The notes: generated by a model from the sequence alone, not told the origin. A stretch of DNA of 64,000 nt from an uncultured SAR116 cluster alpha proteobacterium (GCA_902537945.1 CACBDG010000001.1:62001-126000); one strand, 5' to 3'; positions 37,815 to 48,386 are shown, counted from the stretch's first letter. Numbers and translations are program-made.

Positions 37815-37831
37815 CAATCCTTTAAGGATTG
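37815..37831 (+). promoter_or_regulatory. Hairpin covering the gdh ribosome-binding region
   Basis: Inverted repeat CAATCC / GGATTG with a 5-base loop, 8 bases before the ATG. The only SD-like bases (AAGGA, 37824-37828) lie in its loop and right arm. It could sequester the ribosome site. It does not match the glutamine (glnA) riboswitch consensus as I remember it. Confidence 0.4.
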
Positions 37832-37839
37832 AAAGAATC

Positions 37840-39261
37840 ATGGCTAGTGACGCATTTCTAAATTCTATTGAAATTAATTTTAAAAAAGCAACTCAATATA
37901 TTCAAAAAATTTATGGAAGTGAAACGCTCCCAGAAGATTTATCAAATCAAATTATGATGGCAAATGCTACATACGTAGTTCGATTTGGGGTTAGACTTAG
38001 AGGCTCAGTATTTACATTTGTTGGCTATCGTTCGGTTCACTCTGATCATTTTGAACCAGTTAAAGGTGGCATAAGATATGATTTAGCCGTGAATCAGGAA
38101 GAAGTTGAAGCTTTAGCAGCGTTAATGACGTACAAATGTGCTTTAGTAGAGGTTCCCTTTGGTGGATCAAAAGGAGGACTTTTAATTGATATTAAAGAGT
38201 GGAAAACAGAAGAATTAGAGAGAATTACAAGACGTTTTACTCAAGAATTAGCTAAAAGAGATTTAATACATCCCTCTCAAAATGTTCCAGCTCCAGATGT
38301 TGGAACCGGAGAACGTGAAATGGCATGGATGGCTGATGAATATCGTCGACTAAATCCAACAGACTTAAATGCTTGGGCTTGTGTTACTGGAAAACCCGTA
38401 AGTAAAGGAGGAATTTCTGGAAGAACCGAAGCTACTGGAAGAGGTGTTAAACTAGCGCTTAAAGCATTTTTCCAAAATGAAATTGATGTGAAAAAAACTG
38501 GTTTAAGTCCAGGATTACAAGGAAAAAAAATAATAGTTCAAGGTTTGGGAAATGTGGGCTATTTTGCTGCTTATTTTTTATCCATAGAAGATGGAGCAAT
38601 AATTACTCATGTTATAGAACGTGATGGTTCAGTTATAGACAAGGAAGGTATTGATATATCATCACTAAAAAAACATATAATTGATAAAGGTACTATTAAA
38701 GGTTTTAAAGGTTTTGTTGAGTCTGGGCCAGAAATTTTGGAAGAAGAAGCAGATATTTTAATTCCTGCAGCAATGGAACTGGTTATAGATGAAAAAAATG
38801 CTGATCGAATTAAAGCTAAACTTATTGTTGAAGCAGCCAATGGTCCTGTTTCAGCAGGTGCTGACGAAATAATAAACAAAAAAGGTATTGTAATTATACC
38901 AGATCTATACGCAAATGCTGGTGGAGTTACAGTAAGTTATTTTGAATGGATTAAAAATTTAAGTAGAATAAGACTAGGAAGATTACAAAAAAGAGCCCAA
39001 GAAAATCAAGTTTCTAACTTAATACAAGGTATTGAAAACATGACAGGCAAAACTTTTCCTGCTGATTTTAAGTTAAAGTCTATTGAAGGATCATCAGAAA
39101 TAGACTTGGTTCGTTCTGGTTTAGAAGATACCATGTTGGAAACATATAAAGTTATTAGTGAAGTTTGGAACAAACATAGTGAGATTCCAGATTTAAGAAC
39201 AGCTGCTATGATTGTAGCAGTTAGAAGAATAGCTCAAAGTTATAATTCTCTTGGAATATAA
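37840..39261 (+). CDS. gdhA: Glu/Leu/Phe/Val dehydrogenase family protein, probable glutamate dehydrogenase
   Basis: Interconverts glutamate and 2-oxoglutarate plus ammonium. 473 residues; the substrate/catalytic region KGGIRY, LAALMTYKCALVEVPFGGSKGG and PAPDVGTGEREMAWM, and the dinucleotide loop VQGLGNVGYFAA are all present. It is next to amtB and a glnE homologue, so an ammonium-handling role is well supported. The ribosome site may be within a hairpin. Confidence 0.93.
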   Translation: MASDAFLNSIEINFKKATQYIQKIYGSETLPEDLSNQIMMANATYVVRFGVRLRGSVFTFVGYRSVHSDHFEPVKGGIRYDLAVNQEEVEALAALMTYKCALVEVPFGGSKGGLLIDIKEWKTEELERITRRFTQELAKRDLIHPSQNVPAPDVGTGEREMAWMADEYRRLNPTDLNAWACVTGKPVSKGGISGRTEATGRGVKLALKAFFQNEIDVKKTGLSPGLQGKKIIVQGLGNVGYFAAYFLSIEDGAIITHVIERDGSVIDKEGIDISSLKKHIIDKGTIKGFKGFVESGPEILEEEADILIPAAMELVIDEKNADRIKAKLIVEAANGPVSAGADEIINKKGIVIIPDLYANAGGVTVSYFEWIKNLSRIRLGRLQKRAQENQVSNLIQGIENMTGKTFPADFKLKSIEGSSEIDLVRSGLEDTMLETYKVISEVWNKHSEIPDLRTAAMIVAVRRIAQSYNSLGI

Positions 39262-39263
39262 AA

Positions 39264-39286
39264 AAAGGGAGCGCAAAGCTCCCTTT
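39264..39286 (-). terminator. Rho-independent terminator between gdhA and amtB
   Basis: AAAGGGAGC / GCTCCCTTT, a 9-bp perfect stem with a 5-base loop. Read on the minus strand it is followed by a run of T residues (the A-run at 39261-39266), so it is a strong terminator for amtB. Read on the plus strand it may also end the gdh message. Confidence 0.9.
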
Positions 39287-39310
39287 CATGATTTAATTTT
39301 TTTATTAAGT

Positions 39311-40606
39311 TTACTTTTTGAAATCTGGATAAGCTTCCATTCCGATCTCGGCTAAGTCAACACCTTCAAGTTCTTCTTCGGCAGTAACTCTAATACCTAT
39401 TGTAAACTTAATTATATACCAGACGACTCCTGATGCAATAATTGTAAATGCACCGATGGCAAATATCCCATAAAGCTGAGCACCTATCGTAGCGTCTGAA
39501 TTTGAGAAAATAACTGCTATTGTACCCCAAATTCCAGCAAATAGATGTACAGGTATAGCACCTACGACATCATCAATTTTAAATTTATCAAGCATTGGTA
39601 TAGTTAACACAACAATTAATCCACCCACGGCTCCTATAAAGATTGCAAGCATTGGAGATGGAGCAAGTGGTTCAGCTGTAATAGCAACTAGTCCACCAAG
39701 TGCACCATTTAAAGCCATTGTCAAATCAGTTTTTTTGTAAAACATCATTGTTAATATAAGTGCAACTACTACACCACCAGCTGCGGCAAGATTTGTGTTG
39801 ATATAAATATTTGATATAGCAGCTACATCTGCTCCAGATCCCATAGCTAATTGTGAACCTCCATTAAAACCAAACCAACCAAACCACAAGATAAATGTCC
39901 CTAAAGTTGCTAATGGTAAATTTGAACCTGGCATTGGGTTTACGCTTCCATCGTCAGAATATTTACCTTTTCTTGCACCTAGAATAATAGCACCAGTAAG
40001 GGCTGCCCATCCACCAACACCATGAACAATTGATGAACCAGCAAAGTCAAGGAAACCAGCTTCACTTAAGTAACCGCCGCCCCATGACCATGATCCTTGT
40101 ATTGGGTAAATGAAACCACATAATAAGACAACAAAAACAAAAAAGGCTTTTAGTTTAATTCTTTCTGCAACCGCACCACTAACAATTGATGCAGCCGTAG
40201 CACAGAAAACCATTTGAAACCACCAATCAGAACCAGAAGAATAAGTAGCATCATTTTCTCCACCAAAAGTTTCTCCATCGGATGGACTCCAAATTGAAAA
40301 TGAACCTATATATCCGGAAACATCCATGTACATAAGATTATAACCAACTACTGCAAACATGATGCCTGCAATTGAATAAAGACCGATGTTCTTGGCGCAT
40401 TGAACAACAGCGTTTTTAGCTCTCACTAAACCTGTTTCCAACATACAAAATCCTGCAGCCATTAGCATAACTAGAAAACCATGTACCAGAAAAGAGAAGG
40501 AATTAAATATGTATGCTGTTTCTGCATCTGGTGCAGCATGAGCTGTTCCAGTAATAAACAATATAATTGCAGGTATAAATAAAAATAACCTGGTTAATTT
40601 AGACAT
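39311..40606 (-). CDS. amtB: Ammonium transporter
   Basis: A 431-residue Amt protein with a signal peptide ending AHA and eleven predicted helices. The twin channel histidines are in SSIVHGVGGWAAL and AIPVHLFAGIWG; GFCMLETGLVRAKN is at the N-terminal pore. No glnK is adjacent, unlike the common glnK-amtB pair. About 180 bases upstream are noncoding and should hold its promoter; no sigma-54 site could be recognised. Confidence 0.95.
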   Translation of the reverse strand: MSKLTRLFLFIPAIILFITGTAHAAPDAETAYIFNSFSFLVHGFLVMLMAAGFCMLETGLVRAKNAVVQCAKNIGLYSIAGIMFAVVGYNLMYMDVSGYIGSFSIWSPSDGETFGGENDATYSSGSDWWFQMVFCATAASIVSGAVAERIKLKAFFVFVVLLCGFIYPIQGSWSWGGGYLSEAGFLDFAGSSIVHGVGGWAALTGAIILGARKGKYSDDGSVNPMPGSNLPLATLGTFILWFGWFGFNGGSQLAMGSGADVAAISNIYINTNLAAAGGVVVALILTMMFYKKTDLTMALNGALGGLVAITAEPLAPSPMLAIFIGAVGGLIVVLTIPMLDKFKIDDVVGAIPVHLFAGIWGTIAVIFSNSDATIGAQLYGIFAIGAFTIIASGVVWYIIKFTIGIRVTAEEELEGVDLAEIGMEAYPDFKK

Positions 40607-40786
40607 AATAAATCTCCGTTTAAGTTTATACGTCTTGAAGATCTTACTAAAATTAATTGATTTAAAGAGAGTAAAAATGTGTGTGGCAGAGTTAGTTAAA
40701 TTTGATTAAATATTAAACAATATATATCAATAAAATAATATATGATTAAAATTTATGCATAAAATTCAATCATAGAATTTTGATTT
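40607..40786. other. Noncoding region upstream of amtB
   Basis: About 180 AT-rich bases between the amtB start and the 3' end of the glnE homologue. A nitrogen-responsive promoter is expected, but I see no convincing -24/-12 or -35/-10 pair. Confidence 0.3.
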
Positions 40787-42292
40787 TTATTGTTTTAACA
40801 TTTTTTTTTCGGATTCTAATATTAAACTTAAGATGTTGAAAATATCAATTTTCCCCTGATTAATCTGTGCCTTCAATGTTCCAAAATCTTTTTCGTTAGT
40901 TTCATTAATTAATAAAGATATTGCAGCATTTGGTAGATTACTCTGCTTTTTCTCTTTAAAACATATATTTACAATTTGATCTAATTTAAAAAATAAGTTT
41001 TCTATTCGTTTAAATAACAAAAGTTTTTTTTCTTTTTCGTGTTGATCAATTAGATTTGAATCTTTCTCATAAAAAAATTTTAAAAATTCAATATCTCTTT
41101 GTCCACCTGCTACATATTTAGTTTCAAACCATTTTGGTAGAATTTTTTTTTCTAAATTTTTGGTGTTTTTTTTATTTTTATTTATATTCACTCTCATCTT
41201 TAAAACTTCATTTGCCACTTCCCTGTCAGATATTGGATAAGTATTTAATTTATTTAAGAGATTAGAGATTTTTCTGCTAAATTTACTATCTGTAATAACG
41301 CGAGTTTTTCTAAGAGCTAGCTTTTCCCAAGAAAAAGATTTATGTGTGTGATAATATTCAAAATTTTCGAAAGTGCATGCAACTGGACCTCGATTTCTTA
41401 AGGGTCTTAACTTTGTATCAACTTCATATAAAATACCTTCAGATGTTTTTGTAGATAAGATATTTATAAGTTGTCGAAATATTTCTAAATACATCTTTTT
41501 GTCACGTTCTCCCTCATAAATAAAAACTAAGTCTAAATCTGAATTAGCTGTCATTGTAAAAGTACCAAATCTTCCATATGCTACTATGCTAAAATTTTCA
41601 CATTTAATTTTTTTTGAATTATAAATTTTGCTTTTAATTATTTGTAAAACTATTTCAACAGTAGCTTGTGCTAAATAAGAAAATTCAGTAGAGGCTCTTT
41701 CAATGTTAATGTCATTATTTATTAAAGAATATAAAATTTGAAATTTTAGTAATCTATGTTGTTTTCTTAAAATATTTAACATACTTTCAGTATCTAAGTT
41801 ACCAAAATTAATTTTTTCAAAAATATTCTTATAAAACGAGATATTTCCATTTAACCTTACTGCATACTCTGGTTGGATAACCTCGAGTAACTTTATATCT
41901 TTAGAAATAATATCTGTAATTAATCCTGAAAATGACAAGATTTTCGATAAATTTTCATAAACAAAAGTATTATTTTTTATCATTTCTACGTAATCGAGAT
42001 TTGAGTTTATAGCATTTACATATCTTAGAAGTTGATAAAGACCTTCTTCTTTATGTTTATTTCGAAAAATAATAGGAACTATTTCTTTAAAAATCTTAGA
42101 CAATTTTTCTCTTATTGCATAAGATAAACTGTTTTCAAAAAAACTTTCAAATAGTCTTATGGTTGCATCTATGTTTATATTACTTACATTTCGTAATTCA
42201 ATAATGATATTATTTTCAACTTCATTTACTTCTATTTCTTCGTCGTTTGCTAATGGCAAATTAATTGGTAAATTTAGTTTTTTATAAAGCAT
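40787..42292 (-). CDS. glnE: Half-length GlnE-like glutamine synthetase adenylyltransferase
   Basis: Full-length GlnE (about 950 residues) has two nucleotidyltransferase units, one adenylylating and one de-adenylylating glutamine synthetase. This protein is 501 residues and has one unit. The NTase core is AYGRFGTFTMTANSDLDLVFIYE with metal-binding D252 and D254, then YEVDTKLRPLRNRGPVAC and FSWEKLALRKTRVI, followed by RDIEFL and a helical end. The TMTANSDLDL form matches the C-terminal (adenylylating) unit of alphaproteobacterial GlnE. Upstream sequence is noncoding and reaches fbp in 85 bases, so there is no split N-half here. Neighbouring amtB and gdh support a nitrogen role. Confidence 0.8.
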   Translation of the reverse strand: MLYKKLNLPINLPLANDEEIEVNEVENNIIIELRNVSNINIDATIRLFESFFENSLSYAIREKLSKIFKEIVPIIFRNKHKEEGLYQLLRYVNAINSNLDYVEMIKNNTFVYENLSKILSFSGLITDIISKDIKLLEVIQPEYAVRLNGNISFYKNIFEKINFGNLDTESMLNILRKQHRLLKFQILYSLINNDINIERASTEFSYLAQATVEIVLQIIKSKIYNSKKIKCENFSIVAYGRFGTFTMTANSDLDLVFIYEGERDKKMYLEIFRQLINILSTKTSEGILYEVDTKLRPLRNRGPVACTFENFEYYHTHKSFSWEKLALRKTRVITDSKFSRKISNLLNKLNTYPISDREVANEVLKMRVNINKNKKNTKNLEKKILPKWFETKYVAGGQRDIEFLKFFYEKDSNLIDQHEKEKKLLLFKRIENLFFKLDQIVNICFKEKKQSNLPNAAISLLINETNEKDFGTLKAQINQGKIDIFNILSLILESEKKMLKQ

Positions 42293-42376
42293 TCACAAAC
42301 CAAAAAAAATTTATTATCTTATACAAACTTACATACGTTTTAATTTCGTTTCAATATTGTATTAGTAGAATTAAAA

Positions 42377-43339
42377 ATGGATCTAGATAATTATTTATTA
42401 AAAAATTCTAAAGAAGATGAGATTTCTTCTATTATCAAATCATTAGCAGATGCTGCAATTAAAATATCTTATACTATAAGAAATATTAAACCACAGGAAA
42501 GTATCTCAAATAATTATAGAAAATTAAATTCAGATGGTGATATTCAAAAACCTTTAGATATAATTTCAGATGAAATTTTGATTAGTTTTTTAGAAAAGTC
42601 ACCTGCCGCAGGTTATGCCTCTGAAGAGCAAGAGGGGTGTATTGATTTTAAAAATAATAATAATTTTATTGTTTTCGCTGATCCACTTGATGGGTCAAGT
42701 AATATTGACGTAAATGTTTCAATAGGCACTATTTTTTCGATAATGTCTAAAAATAATTTACCCTTAGAAAAAGCATTTATTCAAAATGGAAGTCATCAAA
42801 AATCGTCAGGTTTTTTTGTTTATGGACCACAAACAACCTTATTTATCACAGTTGGGGTTGGAACATCTTTGTTTGCACTAGATGAAATAAATGGTAAATT
42901 TATTTTAGTGAAAGATAATATCACCATACCAGAAAAAACTACTGAATTTGCAATAAACGCGGCATACAGAAGATTTTGGGATAGAGCCACATTACAATAT
43001 ATAAATGGTTGTCAGAATGGAGAAAGTGGACCAAGAAAGAAAAATTTTGGAATGAGGTGGGTCGGTTCATTAGTAGCAGATGCTAGTAGAATTTTTAATC
43101 GTGGAGGTATTTTTTTATACCCTTCTGATATGAGAGAAAAATATAAGAATGGGCGGTTACGTTTAACTTATGAAGCAAATCCAATTGCTTTTTTGGTAGA
43201 ACAAGCTAATGGAGAAGCTACTGATGGACATAAAAATATATTAAATCTAGAAGTCAACGATTTGCACCAAAGATCACCATTAATTTTTGGTTCTAAAGAG
43301 GAAGTTTTAGAATATAAAAAAACATACTCGAATTTGTAA
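42377..43339 (+). CDS. fbp: Fructose-1,6-bisphosphatase class I
   Basis: Hydrolyses fructose-1,6-bisphosphate. 320 residues; the metal-site ASEEQEG, the FBPase signature FADPLDGSSNIDVNVSIGT and the substrate-loop region KNGRLRLTYEANPIAFLVEQANG are clear. It is first of a six-gene plus-strand sugar-phosphate cluster. A weak AT-rich inverted repeat (TTATGTAA / TTACATAA) lies between it and tkt. Confidence 0.95.
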   Translation: MDLDNYLLKNSKEDEISSIIKSLADAAIKISYTIRNIKPQESISNNYRKLNSDGDIQKPLDIISDEILISFLEKSPAAGYASEEQEGCIDFKNNNNFIVFADPLDGSSNIDVNVSIGTIFSIMSKNNLPLEKAFIQNGSHQKSSGFFVYGPQTTLFITVGVGTSLFALDEINGKFILVKDNITIPEKTTEFAINAAYRRFWDRATLQYINGCQNGESGPRKKNFGMRWVGSLVADASRIFNRGGIFLYPSDMREKYKNGRLRLTYEANPIAFLVEQANGEATDGHKNILNLEVNDLHQRSPLIFGSKEEVLEYKKTYSNL

Positions 43340-43426
43340 TTTTTTTGAAAACTCTTATGTAATTTTTTTTACATAAATGTTATTGATATATAAAATTTCT
43401 TTATATTAATTCTCAGGAGTGTTTTA

Positions 43427-45415
43427 ATGCAAGGACACATAAGATCAAATGATAATATGTCCTCTAAAATGGCTGATGCAATAAGATTTTTATCTATGGA
43501 TGCAGTGCAGGTTGCCAATTCTGGTCATCCAGGAATGCCCATGGGTATGGCAGATGTTGCTACTGTTCTTTTTAAAGATTTTATTAACATTTGCCCAGAT
43601 AAACCAGATTGGCCAGATAGAGATAGATTTGTTTTATCTGCTGGTCATGGATCAATGTTATTATATTCACTTCATTATCTTTTAGGCTATAAAGATATGC
43701 CAATTGAAAACATAAAAAATTTCAGACAGTTAAATTATAATACTGCTGGGCACCCAGAATTTGGTCATGCTGATGGTATAGAGACTACAACTGGTCCATT
43801 AGGACAGGGCCTTGCAACCGCAGTTGGAATGGCTTTAAGTGAAAAGTTAATGGTATCTAGATTTGGTAATAATTTAGTTGATCATTTCACTTATGTTATT
43901 GCTGGAGATGGTTGTTTACAAGAAGGTATTAGTCATGAAGCAATTGAGTTTTCTGGACATCTTAAGTTATCAAAACTAATTGTTTTTTGGGACGATAATA
44001 GAATTTCAATTGATGGATCAATTGACTTATCTAATTCGTCAAATCAAATCAATAGATTTAAAGCAGCAGGTTGGCATACCCAAATTATAGATGGTCATAA
44101 TCATGCTGAAATTAGTAAAGCTATTATGAATGCAAAAAAATCAAGAAAACCATCATTGATTGCATGTAGAACTAAGATTGGATACGGTGCACCTAATTTA
44201 GCTGGCACAGCAAAAACTCATGGTGCCCCTCTGGGTGCTGATGAAATAGCTTCAACAAGAAAGGCATTGGGATGGTCAAATAATCCATTTGAGATACCCT
44301 CAGAAATACTTACAGAGTGGAAAAAAACTACAAAAAGATCAAAAGAACTTTTTAATGTGTGGGAAAAAAAATTAGAAAAAAGCCCTAGACGTAAAAGATT
44401 CCAGATGTTTATTGAAGGAAATATTCCTGATTCTTATCAAAGAAAAATGAATTCATTTATTAAACAAATGAAAAAAGAACTACCAAAACTTGCTACAAGG
44501 CAAGCAAGTCAAAAAGCTTTAGAAGTAATAAATAAAACTATTGTAAATACATTAGGTGGATCTGCAGATTTGACTGGATCAAATTTGACTAAGACTAGTG
44601 AGATGAAAACTGTTACCTCAAGTAAATTTTCAGGAAATTACATCCATTATGGAATAAGAGAGCATGCTATGGGCTCTATTATGAATGGTGTTGCGCTTCA
44701 TAAAGGCTTTATACCTTATGGAGGAACATTTTTAGTTTTTAGTGATTACATGAGAGCATCTATAAGACTATCTGCATTAATGTCTTTAAGAGTGATTTAT
44801 GTATTAACTCATGATTCGATTGGTCTTGGTGAAGATGGACCGACACATCAACCAATTGAACATTTAGCAATTTTAAGAGCGACTCCTAATTTAAATTTGA
44901 TAAGGCCAGCAGATATAGTTGAAACTGCTGAGGCTTGGGATGTAGCACTCAAAACTAATGGACCAACTGTTTTGGCTTTGTCAAGACAAGGTTTGAAAGC
45001 TTATAGATCTGAAAAAACTAATAAAAACTTAGTGTCATATGGTGGATATATTCTAAATAATATATCAAAAGACAGAGATATTACTCTGATAGCTACAGGA
45101 TCTGAAATAGAAATAGCTATGGAAGCTTCTGAAATATTGTATAAAGAAGGTATAAAAGCTACTGTTGTCTCATTTCCTTGCTGGGAATTATTTGATAAAC
45201 AAGATGAAGAATATAAAAATCAAGTTTTAGGAAATTCCCCACGCATAGCTATTGAAGCTGGTTCTGAAATGGGATGGAGTAAGTATATAGGTGAAAATGG
45301 CATCTTCATTGGTATGAAAACTTTTGGAGCATCTGGGCCGGCTTCTGACTTATACAATCATTTTAATATCACTAGTAAATCTATAATTGATTCTGCAAAA
45401 TTATTATTAAAATAA
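43427..45415 (+). CDS. tkt: Transketolase
   Basis: A ThDP enzyme moving two-carbon units between sugar phosphates. 662 residues; [24 protein letters not shown], the ThDP motif [13 protein letters not shown] with the distal Asn in DDNRISIDG, the activating Glu in [12 protein letters not shown], and [12 protein letters not shown] strong CAGGAG ribosome site precedes the ATG. Confidence 0.96.
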   Translation: MQGHIRSNDNMSSKMADAIRFLSMDAVQVANSGHPGMPMGMADVATVLFKDFINICPDKPDWPDRDRFVLSAGHGSMLLYSLHYLLGYKDMPIENIKNFRQLNYNTAGHPEFGHADGIETTTGPLGQGLATAVGMALSEKLMVSRFGNNLVDHFTYVIAGDGCLQEGISHEAIEFSGHLKLSKLIVFWDDNRISIDGSIDLSNSSNQINRFKAAGWHTQIIDGHNHAEISKAIMNAKKSRKPSLIACRTKIGYGAPNLAGTAKTHGAPLGADEIASTRKALGWSNNPFEIPSEILTEWKKTTKRSKELFNVWEKKLEKSPRRKRFQMFIEGNIPDSYQRKMNSFIKQMKKELPKLATRQASQKALEVINKTIVNTLGGSADLTGSNLTKTSEMKTVTSSKFSGNYIHYGIREHAMGSIMNGVALHKGFIPYGGTFLVFSDYMRASIRLSALMSLRVIYVLTHDSIGLGEDGPTHQPIEHLAILRATPNLNLIRPADIVETAEAWDVALKTNGPTVLALSRQGLKAYRSEKTNKNLVSYGGYILNNISKDRDITLIATGSEIEIAMEASEILYKEGIKATVVSFPCWELFDKQDEEYKNQVLGNSPRIAIEAGSEMGWSKYIGENGIFIGMKTFGASGPASDLYNHFNITSKSIIDSAKLLLK

Positions 45416-45444
45416 GTATAATTACAGTGAGTAAATTTTTTTAA

Positions 45445-46641
45445 ATGTCTAGTAACATTAAAAGCATAGTTAATGTAGATGTAAATAATAAGGTTGTTAT
45501 CTTAAGAGCTGACTTAAATATTCCTATTGTAAATGGTGTTGTCCAAGACCATACCAGACTTAATAGGTTAATACCTACAATCAATTATTTGTTAGAAAAT
45601 CAATCGAAACTAGTTATTTGTAGTCATTTAGGTAGACCAGAGGGAAAATTTGATGAAAAATTTTCTCTTAAACCTTTAGTAAATGTTTTGTCTGAAATTA
45701 CAAAAACAAAAGTTCAATTTAATTCATCTTGTATTGGTGATGAAGCTTTGATGAAAAAGAAGTCACTAGAACAAGGAGAAATTTTATTATTAGAAAACTT
45801 AAGATTTCATGAGAGTGAAATTAAAAACGATAATGACTTCGCAAATGAATTATCTAAGGGGTGTGACTTATTTGTGAATGACGCCTTTTCTTGTTCACAT
45901 AGAGCTCATGCAAGTTTACACGCAATAACAAAATTTCTTCCATCTTTTTCTGGTTTATTACTTGATGAGGAAGTTAAAGCACTTACTTCTGTTTTAAACT
46001 CTCCAGTCAAGCCAGTTGCAGCACTAGTCGGTGGTGCTAAAATATCATCAAAAATTAATATAATAGAATATTTGTTAACTAAAATGGATTATTTGGTTAT
46101 AGGTGGAGCAATGGCAAATACTTTTCTTGTTGCTCAGGGTTTTAATATGAGAAAAAGCCTTTACGAAAAAGATTGTATTGATATTGCAAAATCAATATTA
46201 AAAATAAGTGAGACAAATAACTGTAAAATAATTTTACCTTTAGACCTAGTTGTTTCTAAGAAATTTGAAACTAATGCAAAATTTGAAATAGTGTCTTCAG
46301 ATGCAGTCCCATCAGAAATGATGGCTTTAGATATTGGTCCTAAAACGATAAACAAAATAAGTTCTGTGTTTCAAAAAGTTAATACTTTACTCTGGAATGG
46401 TCCAGTCGGTGCCTTTGAAACGCCACCATTTGGAGAGGGAACTTTCAAGCTTGCTAGGGAGGCTGCTAAATTAACTGTAAATAAAAATTTAATTACTGTT
46501 GCTGGTGGAGGTGATACGACTTCTGCTTTAAACAATGCTAATGTTGTTGATGATTTTACATATGTATCGTCAGCAGGTGGAGCTTTTCTAGAATGGCTAG
46601 AGGGTATAGAATTACCAGGAATATTAGTATTAAGTAAATAA
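45445..46641 (+). CDS. pgk: Phosphoglycerate kinase
   Basis: Glycolytic/gluconeogenic kinase, 398 residues of normal length. RADLNIPIVNG and CSHLGRPEG (substrate), VGGAKISSK, and the C-terminal nucleotide region LWNGPVGAFE and VAGGGDTTSAL are intact. It starts 29 bases after tkt. Confidence 0.97.
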   Translation: MSSNIKSIVNVDVNNKVVILRADLNIPIVNGVVQDHTRLNRLIPTINYLLENQSKLVICSHLGRPEGKFDEKFSLKPLVNVLSEITKTKVQFNSSCIGDEALMKKKSLEQGEILLLENLRFHESEIKNDNDFANELSKGCDLFVNDAFSCSHRAHASLHAITKFLPSFSGLLLDEEVKALTSVLNSPVKPVAALVGGAKISSKINIIEYLLTKMDYLVIGGAMANTFLVAQGFNMRKSLYEKDCIDIAKSILKISETNNCKIILPLDLVVSKKFETNAKFEIVSSDAVPSEMMALDIGPKTINKISSVFQKVNTLLWNGPVGAFETPPFGEGTFKLAREAAKLTVNKNLITVAGGGDTTSALNNANVVDDFTYVSSAGGAFLEWLEGIELPGILVLSK

Positions 46642-46676
46642 TTAAGTAATGTATAAATTTAGAAAGGAAAAAAATA

Positions 46677-47684
46677 ATGTCAGTTAGAGTTGCTATTAAT
46701 GGATTTGGAAGAATAGGAAGAAATATTTTAAGAGCTATTGTTGAATCAGCTCGAGATGACATAATTGTTGTTGGTATAAATGATTTAGGTCCAGTAGAAA
46801 CTAATGCTCATTTATTAAGATATGATAGCGTTCACGGAAAGTTTCCAGCAGATGTTAAAGTTAGTGGCAATGATTTGGATGTTGGACAAGGCCCTATCAA
46901 AGTAACTTCTATTAGAGATCCAAAAGATTTGCCTTGGAAAGAGCTTGATGTAGATATAGCTATGGAGTGCACTGGAATATTTACTAGCCGAGAAAAAGCT
47001 TCAATGCATTTAGACGCAGGTGCGAAGAGGGTGCTTGTTTCTGCTCCTGCTAGTGGTGTGGATCTTACTGTTGTTTATGGAGTAAATCATAAAAAAATAT
47101 CTAAAGATCACCTTGTTATCTCAAATGCCTCTTGTACTACGAACTGTCTAGCACCTGTAGCTATGGCGTTAAATAATGGGGTAGGTATAAATCAAGGTTT
47201 TATGACTACAATTCATTCTTATACAGGTGATCAACCAACATTGGATACAATGCATTCTGATCTTTATAGGTCGAGAGCTGCTGCTGGCAATATGATACCA
47301 ACCTCTACTGGCGCAGCTAAGGCAGTTGGATTGGTTTTACCAGAATTAAATGGAAAATTAGATGGTGTTTCGGTAAGAGTACCTACTCAAAATGTATCAG
47401 TTGTTGATTTTAAATTTAATTCTTCAAGATCGACTTCAGTTGACGAAATTAACAACATTATTAAAGAATCTGCCAATGGAGAGTTAAACAATATTCTTGG
47501 CTTTACAGACGAACCTCTTGTATCAAGTGATTTTAATCATGATTCACGTTCTTCTATTTTTCACATGGATCAAACAAAAGTGATGGACAATACATTCGTT
47601 AGAGTATTAAGTTGGTATGATAATGAGTGGGGTTTTTCTAATAGAATGTCAGATACCGCAGTAGCTATCGGTAAGACAATTTAA
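46677..47684 (+). CDS. gap: Glyceraldehyde-3-phosphate dehydrogenase, type I
   Basis: 335 residues; NAD(P) loop AINGFGRIGRNI, the catalytic cysteine in ASCTTNCLAP, and SYTGDQPTLD. INDLGPVETNAHLLRYDSVHG is the form common in alphaproteobacterial Gap. Co-factor preference (NAD or NADP) is not certain from sequence. It lies between pgk and rpe in the cluster. Confidence 0.96.
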   Translation: MSVRVAINGFGRIGRNILRAIVESARDDIIVVGINDLGPVETNAHLLRYDSVHGKFPADVKVSGNDLDVGQGPIKVTSIRDPKDLPWKELDVDIAMECTGIFTSREKASMHLDAGAKRVLVSAPASGVDLTVVYGVNHKKISKDHLVISNASCTTNCLAPVAMALNNGVGINQGFMTTIHSYTGDQPTLDTMHSDLYRSRAAAGNMIPTSTGAAKAVGLVLPELNGKLDGVSVRVPTQNVSVVDFKFNSSRSTSVDEINNIIKESANGELNNILGFTDEPLVSSDFNHDSRSSIFHMDQTKVMDNTFVRVLSWYDNEWGFSNRMSDTAVAIGKTI

Positions 47685-47723
47685 AAAAAGTTTAAACTCT
47701 ATGAAATAAAAAGGAATATTTGC

Positions 47724-48383
47724 ATGTCCGATGTGTTGATAGCACCATCAATATTATCATCAAATTTTTCATGTTTAGCGGAAGAAATTAAAGCTATTGA
47801 TAAAGCAGGAGCTGATTGGATACATTTAGATGTTATGGATGGTCATTTCGTGCCAAATCTTACATTTGGTCCTCCAATTATCAAATCTCTTAGAAATCAT
47901 TCAAAAAAACCATTTGATGCCCATCTAATGGTTACTAATCCAGATGACCTCTTAGAAGAATATGTTAATGCTGGTGTTGAAATGATAACTGTTCATAAAG
48001 AAGTTACTCCACATTTGGATAGAACTTTAAATCGTATTCATGAATTAGGATGTAAAGCAGGTGTTTCTATAAATCCAGCCACGTCTATTTCAGGTTTAGA
48101 GTTTTTATTAGATAAATTAGATCTAATTCTTATAATGACAGTAAACCCAGGTTTTGGTGGTCAAGTTTTTATTGAGTCATCTCTGAAAAAAATTAGATTA
48201 GTCAGAGAGTTAGTAAACAACAAACCTATCAAAATTCAGGTAGATGGTGGTATTGATAGGTTGGTTGCGCCTAAGGTAATTGAAGCAGGTGCAAATGTAA
48301 TTGTTGCAGGCTCAGCTGTTTTTAATGGAGATGGTGTAGAGAGTTATTCAAAAAATATAAAAGCTCTTCGTTATAAAACTTAA
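47724..48383 (+). CDS. rpe: Ribulose-phosphate 3-epimerase
   Basis: A TIM-barrel epimerase of 219 residues. IAPSILSSNFSCLAEEI, the metal-binding HLDVMDGHFVPNLTFGP, MTVNPGFGGQ and VDGGI are all present. Ends 3 bases before gph. Confidence 0.96.
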   Translation: MSDVLIAPSILSSNFSCLAEEIKAIDKAGADWIHLDVMDGHFVPNLTFGPPIIKSLRNHSKKPFDAHLMVTNPDDLLEEYVNAGVEMITVHKEVTPHLDRTLNRIHELGCKAGVSINPATSISGLEFLLDKLDLILIMTVNPGFGGQVFIESSLKKIRLVRELVNNKPIKIQVDGGIDRLVAPKVIEAGANVIVAGSAVFNGDGVESYSKNIKALRYKT

Positions 48384-48386
48384 AAT

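Noticed and set aside
37741-37839. Glutamine (glnA) riboswitch upstream of gdh
   Set aside because: A stem is present, but the conserved glutamine-riboswitch bases are not; reported only as a hairpin.
42293-42376. Missing N-terminal half of GlnE lost by a nearby frameshift
   Set aside because: The upstream 85 bases are noncoding in all minus frames and run into fbp, so there is no split gene here.
43355-43376. Terminator between fbp and tkt
   Set aside because: The stem is almost purely A/T and weak; not supported as a terminator.
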